Source of the DNA: Pseudeuparius sepicola
Taxonomy: Eukaryota; Arthropoda; Insecta; Coleoptera; Anthribidae
Direction: 5' to 3'
Length of the DNA stretch: 64,000 nt
NCBI GenBank assembly: GCA_963920635.1
Contig: OY987298.1
Location: 41,943,787-42,007,786 of the forward strand
The position numbers were made by a program, and so were the translations under genes. Position 1 is the stretch's first letter. The number at the start of each line of letters is the position of its first letter. Positions 55,401-64,000 of the stretch are shown here, piece after piece. The notes below the pieces were generated by a model. It did not search any database, was not told the DNA's origin, and worked only from the letters and a program-made list of their open reading frames with translations.

Positions 55401-57837
55401 ACGTATATTATGGTATACACAATAAACAAAAATAAAGGAAAATAACCTTATTATGGACGACCTTATGTCAAACTACGACTGCGCATGCTCAAATGTCAAA
55501 AATAACGTCAAAAAAGAGCGCGACGTTATTTATTTCTGTAATAACTCTCTATTATTTAAATTGCATACCTTTATCAATAACATCAGAAGACACACAGCAG
55601 GGACACGTGTCAAGCTTTACACACCTCCCTGGACCTCAATGTGATTACCTGGATAAAATAAAATAATTTCAGGTGATTGAGGACTTCCACAAGCTGGATA
55701 TAATGATTACGAAGTTTTATTAGAACCACCGACACAGGAAGAATCCGAAAAAACTATAAACCCATTAAAATCTTTATGACTATAACATAATTAAATAAAG
55801 GCAAGAAATCAAATGCATTTTCCATTATTATATTATATGTATATTAATATTTAGTATACCCACCTTGGGATAGGATGACTTTCTGAACTCTCCTGCTCAT
55901 CGAATCTATGAGTTGGCAGCAGAGATCATGGGTTACGACTTCATCCCACGTTTGTTGAATCTTCTGCCAAAGTGCCTCCCTATTTTCGGGTACGAAGTTC
56001 TCCATTGTCCGCGCCATTCTGCCCCACACATTCTCAATGGGATTCAAGTCAGGACTCTTCGCCGGCCATTGCAACTTTTCTACGTTGTTTTCGGTGAACC
56101 ATTCGCGAACTATTCTTGCTGTATGCACAGGAGCGTTATCATGCTGGAAAACGAAGCCATCGGGATACATTTCCGTTGCAGTTGGTAACAATCCGCCTTC
56201 GAGTATCTCGCAATAGCGAGCTGCTGTGAAGCGGTCGTCGATTCTCCAACAAATGCCAGGTCCACGGTAGCTTATCCAGGCCCATATGTTGACGGAAAAA
56301 TGCCCACTCCTTTTCCTGGGTGACACAAATCTTTCGTCATATCTTGAACTCACCGAAGGTCTATATACTCGCACTTTGCCATTGTAATGGCTTTGAAAGA
56401 TCTTTTCGTCGCTAAATATTACCTTCTCCCAATAATGTGGCGGTAAACGCTGAAACTCTCGGCATATCTGCAACCTGACTTCCTTATTAGCCTCGGTCAG
56501 CTGAATTTTGTTGCTGGCCGTGCGAGATTTCAGATTGGCTGCATCTAATCTCCTTCGGGCAGTTCTAACACTTGCTGGAAATTGTGTTGCAGATACTGCT
56601 TCAACGGCGGATTTAAACGGATTTGCAAGGCAAAAATTAGCTAGTTGCTCATCTTGTTGGTCAGACGTAATTTTCACATTTCCTCCTCTATGTATGTTTT
56701 CCACGCTTCCGGTTTCGTCATATTTCTTCTTTATATTGAAAATGGTGCTTTTAGATACACCAAATTCTTCGGCCAGTCGGGAAATAGCCCAACCATTTTC
56801 TAGTTTGGCGATGATACGGTGCTTGACGGATTCACTCAAACGAGGCATAACGAACACTGTTAGTTACTCTCTCGAATTAGGATACTGACTAAATAATTTT
56901 AGCCCACCCACCTTAGTATTTATACAAAGGGCTAGGAGCAGGTATAATCGATATTTTCAAAATCTACATCCAATTCAATATTACAATTATTAAGTTAATC
57001 CCCTAAATTTAGTTATATTAAGTGCAGGTAGGTATAATTAATAAATACCTATTTAAAAAGATATAAATATCTATGCTAAAATATTTCAACTCAGGTAATC
57101 CGATAATCCATTAATTTTGTGCCATACATTTTCTAATTAATATTAAGAGCCCCCATATCTACTTTTAAACATATTATACAAATCCTTGAAATCTTTAATT
57201 TTTGAGATTCGCTTGATCTGTTTTTTGTCCGAAAGGACTTCAAAACCCGCTTATTTTAGCAATCCTGCCATTTTCAAATTGCAAATCCAGGGCCGGCTAC
57301 GATTTTTTTATTCCCCCGATTTTCACAAAAACCATTTAGCCATTTTTTTATTTAAAATCTGACACCACAGCGTCAATCAGGACAGTCGAAAACCCTTTAT
57401 ATACCAAATTTGAACAAAAAATATAGAGAGAATTCTATTCTACAGGATGTCAAAATTGAGCAAAATAGGAAATTTAAAGAAACCTCTTCAGGCATCTCTG
57501 GCGAGTCAAGTCATAAAAATTCAGCATTTTCAGATGGGGCAGAGAAAAATACCCTGTATTGAATCTTTGCACACCAACACTTTGAGTGGTTCTGTTGACA
57601 ATTAAACTATTTTGACGGGATTCCATGGCACACTTGACTCGCCAAATGCCTGTAAATTTCCTATTTTGCTGAACCTTGACATCCTGTAGAATAGACCTCT
57701 CTCTAAATTCTTTGTTCAAATTTGGTATATAAAGGGGTTTTAGGGGGATCCTGATTAACGCTGTATTGGTAGATTTTAAATAAAAAAACACTCAAAAATC
57801 GTAGCCGGACCTGGATTTGCCTTTTGAAAATGATAGG
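55401..57837. repeat. 2,437-bp tandem duplication, copy 2
   Basis: Same sequence as copy 1. Its right end continues naturally into the rest of an IR-A repeat (AAGGCTAAAAGAAGCGATTT onward), which shows that copy 2 keeps the original right flank and copy 1 the original left flank. Confidence 0.9.
55844..56857 (-). CDS. Tc1-family transposase (DD34E), copy 2
   Basis: The 337-residue product is identical to that of the gene at 53,407-54,420: two helix-turn-helix domains and D150, D240, E275 all present. The absence of any amino-acid difference, and none seen in the DNA, means the duplication is very recent or an assembly duplication. If real, two intact transposase genes sit in direct orientation 2,437 bp apart. 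Confidence 0.9.
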   Translation of the reverse strand: MFVMPRLSESVKHRIIAKLENGWAISRLAEEFGVSKSTIFNIKKKYDETGSVENIHRGGNVKITSDQQDEQLANFCLANPFKSAVEAVSATQFPASVRTARRRLDAANLKSRTASNKIQLTEANKEVRLQICREFQRLPPHYWEKVIFSDEKIFQSHYNGKVRVYRPSVSSRYDERFVSPRKRSGHFSVNIWAWISYRGPGICWRIDDRFTAARYCEILEGGLLPTATEMYPDGFVFQHDNAPVHTARIVREWFTENNVEKLQWPAKSPDLNPIENVWGRMARTMENFVPENREALWQKIQQTWDEVVTHDLCCQLIDSMSRRVQKVILSQGGYTKY

Positions 57838-57955
57838 AAGGCTAAAAGAAGCGATTTTTGAAGGCCTTTCACACAAAGAATGTTCAGGGATTATCTCCAA
57901 AAATAAAGATTTTATTAATTTGCATATGTTTAAAAGTAGACACCCTGTATATTAA
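57152..57955. mobile_element. IR-A repeat, complete copy
   Basis: The best full-length copy, about 800 bp: left terminus 'ATCTACTTTTAAACATATTA', arms inverted about a centre near 57,540, right terminus 'AAAAGTAGACACCCTGTATA'. No transposase frame. The frames at 57,474-57,900 (minus) are arm sequence. It supplies the reference for the interrupted and partial copies elsewhere. Confidence 0.8.
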
Positions 57956-58340
57956 ATTATTGTTTTTGAGAAATTCTTCGGAATTCTATTGTGGCTCAAA
58001 TTGACTATGGATTTACCTAATTTCATATTCCTAATTAATACAGGGTGCTGGCAGCAAAGGAAGGAAACTCGAGAAAAAGCAACTTTTATTGTGGTGTTGA
58101 TTCTAATCTCAGCCTTGATATTTATTATTTTTTTATTTCATTATCATAAATACTAGACGGTATAGTAACATGATAAAATAGTACGAAATATTAAATACCA
58201 ACACTGGGGTTGGAATTATTACCAGCACAAAGTTGCATTTTCCTCGAATTTTGTTCCTTTGCTGTGAGAGGCTGGAGGCTGTAATTTGCATTTTATGGTT
58301 CTATTTTTAGCAGACCGGCCGGCTGCAGACTCCAGCGCGA
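57956..58340. other. No gene recognised
   Basis: AT-rich, with an 'ATACAGGGTGCTGGCAGC' terminus at 58,038 and GC-rich CCGGCCGGCTGCAG just before the terminal repeat at 58,341. Confidence 0.4.
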
Positions 58341-58421
58341 TGTTGCCGTCTCCGCGCGCCCTGTAACGATAGCCACGAGAAACCTCTTCAGGTCGTTCGA
58401 TACCAACTGTCCGCGACTGTA
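58341..58421 (-). repeat. 81-bp terminal inverted repeat, right partner
   Basis: Perfect reverse complement of 50,561-50,641, ending GTCCGCGACTGTA. After the 81 bases the two arms share only a few further bases, then differ completely. Confidence 0.85.
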
Positions 58422-58872
58422 CCTATCTGTTATCTTTGGGTTCAAAACATATTGCACTATATTTATGCACAAATTCACTGGTAGGTATGCAAAACTTTTA
58501 TTGGATTGTGCAAAAATCCAAAGTTATAAGCGCACTAGGTGTATGTACAAAAATAAAAAGTTTTGCATGTCTGATATTGGAGTCAGGGGTGCTTATTGTA
58601 AATAGTTTAAAGTATATTTTGTATGAGCTTCATTTATTCTGATCCATTATTATTTGAATTTTCACAGCAACTTAAAAATAGTTCTTAATTTTCGTGTAAA
58701 CGAAGACTGCAGTATTTTAAATTTTGCAAGTTAATTATTGCATTTATAACAATCATTCTAGCGCCATTTTGTAGCTATTTTTAATGCTAACAAATGGGCC
58801 CCTTTGACGGGCTTGAAGCGTTGAGGCCCTGTATTGTAAAAAGCAAACATATTATTATTACATCATATCATT

Positions 58873-58990
58873 GAAATCGGAATGAAGCGTAGATTCGGAA
58901 AAATCAATAATATACAGGATATTCGATTTAAAAAAAACCTAACTTTGGTCTGTATTTCCGAAACGCTACATTCAATTATTATTTTTTTGA
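58873..58990 (+). repeat. Dispersed repeat, shared with 1,946-2,060
   Basis: Same family as the minus-strand copy at 2 kb; blocks ATGAAGCGTAGATTC, ATATACAGGATATTCGATTT and ACTTTGGTCTGTA. Confidence 0.6.
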
Positions 58991-59095
58991 ATACATATCT
59001 GAAATCATTGTATATATCAACAATTCTCATATTTAAAACTTCTTCTCAAATTCAAAAACAAAAAAAGGGTAGAATGTTATGTGGATAACCCTGTA

Positions 59096-59967
59096 CAGGG
59101 TGGGCCAAATTGGAGGCTTTTAAAGGGAAACTCCTATTTTTGACGGAGATAGACGAAAACTGATGTCGGTGTCTGAGGCTCATTTTTTATGATAAACTTA
59201 ATGGCGAAAACCGTTAATCGATATCTGTCACCGTTCTTGAGTTACAGGGCGTTTTTCGAAAATATGCGCTTTCGAAAAGTGGCCGTAACTTTTTTCGGGT
59301 TGAAAATTTTGTGTAAAAACATTCCTAAAGCACTTTTTTACGCAGAATCCAATGCTGCTACTACATTTTTTTTTTCATGTCAATGGTTTAAGAGTTACCG
59401 GAGTTACCGATAAAAAAAATTATTTTTTAAATGGAACACCCTGTATATTTTTGCATTTTTCAATATGGCAAATAATGACCATTCCAAAAATATATAACAC
59501 TTAATGATTTACTTAAGTAGTTATCAATTATTACTAATAGCTTTTATGATTTCATGTGTATAATAATTATTGGAAGCGCGCCCTTTCAACAAGTACCTAA
59601 GCTTTGGACGGTGACACAATGAAACAACCGTGAAAAAATGTTTACTGTTACCTGTCAAATTTTCAGTTAAGCTGTTTTGGCAGTGTAAAGATTTTTATAT
59701 TTTTGTGTAATTTATAAACTTTATAACGTACCTACATGAAATTATTTGAAAGTTATGAACAATGGGATATGATAGTCTGTTTTATACAATCCGGGAAAAA
59801 ATTTCGAAAAACGCTCTGTAACTCAAGAACGGTGACAGATATCGATTTGCGGTTGTCGCCATTAAGTTTATCATAAAAAATGTGCCTCAGACATCGATAT
59901 CAGTTTTCGTCCATCTTCGTCAAAAATAGGAGTTTCCCTTTAAAAGTGTCCAATTTGGCCCACCCTG
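59096..59967. mobile_element. 872-bp mariner derivative with about 165-bp terminal repeats
   Basis: CAGGGTGGGCCAAATTGGA at the left is inverted at the right; TA lies outside on both sides (59,094-59,095; 59,968-59,969). The arms run about 165 bp (GATATCTGTCACCGTTCTTG; TTATGATAAACTTAATGGCG). The interior has no transposase; the 74-codon frame at 59,189-59,413 is arm sequence. Confidence 0.85.
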
Positions 59968-60069
59968 TACAAAAGCTTCTTAAATAACAAGTTTTTTGCA
60001 TGTCTGATATTCCTTTAAGTATATTTTGCATGAGTTTATTTTCATCAATTATCATTCATTAATTTTCAC

Positions 60070-60580
60070 AGCACCAAAATGGCTTGAATAAAAATTTTCG
60101 CAAAAATTAGGGCTTTCACAGAAGTGACAATATGTCTCTGGAAAAAATATTTTTTTGTCGCCACGTCGTCTAGCGTCGTAATTGCAAAGAGGTGCTAAAT
60201 GGGCTAAATTAAATCCTTACCCTATCATGTCTCAAAAATAATAAAATCTGTTTTTGGAAAACTCCAAAGTTATCGGAAAACTCAAACCCGGTTTGCCAAA
60301 ATACGGCTTAAAGAAATGTTTTTTTGCAATGTATATTTATTCATAACCTCGCGCCTAATTCCGAATTGTCACAGTACCTATTACCATTTTCTACAACGGT
60401 CGGACTCTTTAACAGATAATTTGAAAAAATAAACCGGGGTAATTCCGACTGTATTTAGTATTTGTTTATTTACGGATAATATAGAAGATTCTACCACGGA
60501 ACACCGACTTCACCAGCATCCAATAATATCACAGAAAATCTACTAATAGATTTTCTACTAGTAGATTTTTAATATATTAT
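60070..60580. other. No gene recognised
   Basis: AT-rich. At 60,538-60,570 the words AATCTACTAATAGATTTTCT and ACTAGTAGATT make overlapping palindromes just outside the next element. Confidence 0.4.
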
Positions 60581-60581
60581 A

Positions 60582-61878
60582 CAGGGTGAGTTTTTTTTCG
60601 ACGCCCACCATGGGGATATCGGAAACTAGCAGAGCTAGAACAAAGGTTAGATGGGGAAAGAATTGCAGTTTTGAATGCTCAATCTAATGACTCTTTTGGA
60701 TTTTTAAAAAATTTCATGGCTCACTAGATATTTTGAAAAGAGTGATTTTTTGCTATTTCATCAGATCTCTGTAGCTCCGTTGTTTCTGATTATACAGAAA
60801 AACATTATGGTTATACAAAAAAAATTGTAGACAAAAAATTGTAGCTAATTTTGTGCTTAATAAGATAATTTAATCAAATTTTTTATTTTGTTTGTGATTT
60901 TTGAGATATGACGAACTTGTTTTTTTTTTCAATGTAAATCATAGTTGGCTGTGGCCTTATAAAATAAAAGACCTATGGCCAATTTCCTGTTTTTTTTTTT
61001 TAATTTTCACATAGTCTGCCATGGAATATTTACATAATTACGTTCTATTTTATAATAAGACATACTTCAAACTTTCAAATATTTTATATTTAGCTGGTAA
61101 CAAAATGTAACAAAATAAACAAAAATTATCAAGATGGAGCTCCACCACATAATTATTTGCCAGTAAGAAATTACCTAGATCAGCTCTATCCAAATAGTTG
61201 GATAGGGAGAAATAGACCTATTTCCTGGCAGCCCCGATCCCCCGATTTGTCTGTTTTGGAGTGGGGAACAGTACAAAATAAAGTATGGGACAATTGATGA
61301 ATTAAGAGCAGCTGTTTTAGAAGCGCTCTCTAAGAAAGGCGACAAATGCAGTTTTAAAAAGATGCAATATTTGCAAAATAATAATGGTGGATAGTTTGAC
61401 ATTTTGTTACCAGCTAAAAACAAAATATTAGAAAGTTTGAAGTATGTCTAATTATAAAATAGAACGTAATTATGAAAATAACCCATGGCTGACTATGTGA
61501 AAATGGCCGATTTTATAAAGCCACAGCCAACTATGATTTACATTTAAAAAACACAAGTTTATGTCATATCTCAAAAATCACAAATAAAATAAAAAAATTG
61601 ATTAAATTATCTTATTATAAGCCCAAAATTATCTATAATTTTTGTCTCCACAGTTTTTGTTGTATAATCAGAAATGACGGAGCTACTACAGAGATCTGAT
61701 ATGAAATAGCAAAAAAATCACTCTTTTCAAAATATCTAGTGATCCATGAACTTTTTAAAAAATCCAAAAGGGGCATTAGATTGAACATTCAAAACTGCAA
61801 TTATTTTCCCACTTAACCTTTGTTCTAGCTCTGCTAGTTTCCGAGATCCCCATAGTGGGCATCGAAAAACTCACCCTG
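60582..61878. mobile_element. 1.3-kb DD41D-type mariner derivative with about 500-bp inverted arms
   Basis: CAGGGTGAGTTTTTT at the left is inverted at the right; TA at both edges (60,580-60,581; 61,879-61,880). The left arm to about 61,109 and right arm from about 61,399 are diverged reverse complements (GGAAACTAGCAGAGCTAGAA; TAGCTGGTAACAAAATGT). Only the transposase C-terminal remnant lies between them. Fragments of the same arms occur at 7.3 and 45.9-46.3 kb. Confidence 0.85.
61130..61394 (+). pseudogene. Transposase C-terminal remnant, DD41D-type mariner
   Basis: Reads QDGAPPHNYLPVRNYLDQLY, PNSWIGRNRPISWQPRSPDL, SVLEWGTVQNKVWDN, then a stop; the continuation IDELRAAVLEALSKKG is in another frame after a one-base shift near 61,290, stopping at 61,392-61,394. 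QDGAPPH carries the second catalytic Asp. The usual SPDLTPLDFFLWG motif is altered to SPDLSVLEWG: three residues are missing and the last acidic residue is Glu rather than Asp. Counting from the Asp of DGAPPH gives 41 intervening residues, the spacing of the rosa-like DD41D group. The N-terminal DNA-binding half and first Asp are absent. Clearly dead. Confidence 0.85.
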
Positions 61879-63152
61879 TATATTATTATCAAAGACTTTA
61901 TAGAAAAGGTTAAGTGTTAATAATAAAAAATTGAATTAAATGGATATAGTTTGTCCTACCTTCGGACTATTATAATGCTGGTAACAATAATTATTAATAA
62001 AGATTTTTGAAATGACATTTGTTGATAATATACCTATTTAACTATTATTAATTTATTTAATTAAATTTTAAAAGATATTTACAAATACTCAAATACATAA
62101 ACTAAAAACCACCAGATTCTTATTCTTATAATGCATACCTATCGTGGACATGCTTTTACATTTTACAGTTTTTTGACGGAAATACTCATCGGATTTTTGA
62201 TCACAAAGGAGCATTTTAATCCTTGATCTTTGGTGTACAGCGTTTATAGCAAGTGTTTTTTTCATTAGAATGGGCATTCTTGAGTTATCTCGGTCTCCCT
62301 AAATGATATTTCAATTTGTAAGATGTAAGATAGGTTTTATATTTTAGCAACAAAGTGCAAACGGAATGACACGATAGGATCATTTTTAAACTCCGCTATA
62401 AACACAAGTGGTGGTCGCGAAGGATATTATTCCGATTTCGGAAACCAAATCAACACAACAACAACAATAAACCAATAAACAGAGCCAACAGTGTAACATA
62501 ACAACCACAATAACACAAACACAATAACAACAAAAATACGTAACAGCAAAGAGCAATCCATAAATATGTGCCTGACCCCGATAATCGAAAGCAAACGAGG
62601 CAGCTGCTGTTTGCAGATACCACAGATGACGTAACCAGACACTGAAAAACCGTCAACAAAGGGGAAACGGTAGGTTAGGGGAAACCGTAGGTGGGGGGGC
62701 AGGAAATGTGGGTCAGGTTTGAATATAGTTCGGTGGTTAGGAACCTGTAAATTATTACGACTTCCATGACCGATGCTACTTTAGTTTAACATTCGGCGCT
62801 TAGAGGGTGCTGAAGGCGATCTCTCTGGAAACTGGTAAAATAGTACATTCTCTGGTATGTAGAGGCGTTAGTGAGCTCCAGGGAAACCAATTTTAGTCGT
62901 TTATCCCCCATTTAGTGGGATATCTTCTCGAATATCATGATCTTTGGTCAAACCCTTGTTTATACAGAGACTATAAATAAGGGTGAAACTTATATATTTG
63001 ACAATATGGTACTCGCGTAAAATTTCAAAGCCTAAATTTTTCAAGTTTTTAAAAATTTCAAAATTTGTTTGAGGTAAACTTAGTTCTATGTAGTTTACAG
63101 GATTTTAAAAAATCAAATAATGAAATAATATAATTAAAAAACTTCTTTATTT
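61879..63152. other. No gene; AAC-rich tract
   Basis: 62,450-62,540 is a degenerate CAA/ACAATA-rich tract that opens two overlapping minus-strand hydrophobic frames (62,427-62,659); these follow from the simple repeat and are not called. Elsewhere AT-rich with no recognised feature. Confidence 0.4.
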
Positions 63153-63422
63153 TTATTTAAAAAAATTAAAAACAAAAAATGATGTTTTACAGTTAGCTAG
63201 GATGTGTTTCTTCAGTCTTGTGGCAAGTTGTTGACATTTGTAATTACAAAATCGACACTGCCCAATTGTTTTGTTATTTTCATTTTTTTTAAAGTCCCAC
63301 ACTAACGTATCCTTGCCAGTTTTTTGGCATATTAAATTTGAAATTAAATACAAATTCAAATTTGCCCCGAATCTTTCAATCAACAAAATTTTAACCGTTA
63401 TTTTGCAGCCATTAAACCACAA
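63153..63422 (-). pseudogene. BED-type zinc-finger fragment, probably hAT-derived
   Basis: An 89-codon frame whose residues about 39-78 fit a BED finger: W42 (LVWDFKK), C56 and C59 (CRFC), then H73 and C78 (LKKHILANC), spacing C-x2-C-x13-H-x4-C. BED fingers bind DNA and are the usual N-terminal domain of hAT transposases and of host genes derived from them. Residues 1-38 do not look like a conserved N terminus. After NCKT the frame turns into AT-rich codons; a GTAAAA at the point where the finger ends could be a splice donor. No DUF659 or dimerisation domain is visible nearby. It may be an exon of a gene running out of the window or a transposon remnant. Confidence 0.55.
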
Positions 63423-64000
63423 AATATACAGAAAACTACTAAAAAAACATCATGCTTTTAACTGGCATCTGCACACTTGTCATTTTTGACATTTTTTGCT
63501 GGGAGTTTAAAAATTCAGACAACTTGACCATGTCTGTGACCAATTCCAGGCAACTTGCTTTGTGACCGGTCAAAATCTATCGTGACTGACCGGACAGTGT
63601 GCTAAAAATGGCCAATAAAATTTGTCGAAGGATCACCTAGAAAATGTTATCAGAAGAATTTAGAAATACCATGAAAATTTTTATAGATTCCATTGGATAT
63701 CAAATGTTTGCCCCATTGCCACAAACTGAAACTATCTTTTGTAAATGATTTGAAGGTGCAAATTTTTATATTTTATACTAAATAAACCTTGCTTGCAATT
63801 TTCAAAATTTACATTATTATGTCAAGGTCATGGTCAAAAATTACAGTTCAAGAACACTGAAACTAAGAATCATAGAAAAAATACTTTACTGAACAAACGC
63901 TTGAGTGTTTCTACATTACTTCTTGCAATTGCAAAATCATATGGTACTTATTTCAATGTAAACTATTCAGGAAACATTTCACCGAAGCCGAAGACCGGCA
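63423..64000. other. No gene recognised
   Basis: Mixed AT-rich DNA with CCGGTCA/TGACCGG words near 63,565-63,595; no frame or repeat assigned. Confidence 0.4.

Larger units (their letters stand above)
58480..60070 (+). repeat. Two diverged direct repeats around a mariner derivative
   Basis: 58,555-58,690 and 59,992-60,080 share TTTTGCATGTCTGATATT, AAGTATATTTTG(T/C)ATGAG and ATTTTCACAGCA in the same order. The element at 59,096-59,967 lies between them. Confidence 0.5.

Noticed and set aside
62427..62659. Two overlapping hydrophobic minus-strand frames resembling membrane proteins
   Set aside because: The hydrophobic residues derive from a CAA/ACAATA-rich tract read in reverse (GTT/TTG codons); no conserved motif.

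Overview
The window reads as nuclear DNA of an insect with a large, AT-rich, repeat-dominated genome. Evidence: Tc1/mariner transposases and their inverted-repeat derivatives, several classes of non-autonomous DNA transposons with target-site duplications, decayed non-LTR retrotransposons, tRNA-like SINE heads, a Helitron-type repeat, long (TA)n runs, and the many short 'ACAGGGTGT'/'ACACCCTGT' repeat ends common in insect genomes. The order (Lepidoptera, Coleoptera or Hemiptera are all possible) cannot be settled from the sequence. I found no bacterial-style operon, no rRNA and no convincing multi-exon host gene; the 64 kb looks like intergenic DNA or a very large intron.

Layout. 1-9 kb: palindromic repeat fragments, a frameshifted reverse-transcriptase remnant (about 5.9-6.3 kb), a (TA)n-associated foldback repeat (8.0-8.35 kb) and the 3' end of a LINE (8.56-8.88 kb). 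9-16 kb: hairpins, a 688-bp foldback element (11.54-12.22 kb) and a three-level nest (13.4-15.3 kb: a palindromic mariner-like repeat interrupted by a hAT-like element, itself interrupted by a 501-bp element). 16-30 kb: well-bounded non-autonomous DNA elements (16,389-18,054; about 19.13-20.53 kb; 22,274-22,692; 24,862-26,361; 26,576-28,006), a Helitron-type repeat and a family of about 330-bp units present head-to-tail and inverted. 30-50 kb: hairpins, a minisatellite and palindromic array (34.6-35.1 kb), two abutting large hairpins (37.66-38.85 kb), a tRNA-like SINE head, a retroelement C-terminal pseudogene (40.2-40.65 kb), and a 2-kb TA-flanked inverted-repeat element with a TTAA-flanked MITE inside it. 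50-64 kb: an 81-bp inverted repeat pair facing inward across 7.86 kb, enclosing a 2,437-bp direct tandem duplication in which each copy carries an intact 337-residue DD34E Tc1 transposase; then two more TA-flanked inverted-repeat mariner elements, one with a DD41D-type transposase remnant, and a BED-finger reading frame on the minus strand.

The only intact protein-coding genes I can defend are the two identical Tc1 transposases. The remaining content is a layered record of element insertion. Several GC-rich islands (3.4-3.7, 11.1-11.3, 21.7-22.0, 28.3-28.5, 36.4-36.8, 48.06-48.27 kb) stand out from the AT-rich background, match no repeat elsewhere in the window, and are the best candidates for host cis-regulatory sequence. 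I did not find a new multi-gene system; the most unusual structures are the 7.9-kb bracketed unit, the tandem Tc1 duplication, several unclassified non-autonomous elements and the palindromic array at 34.8 kb.
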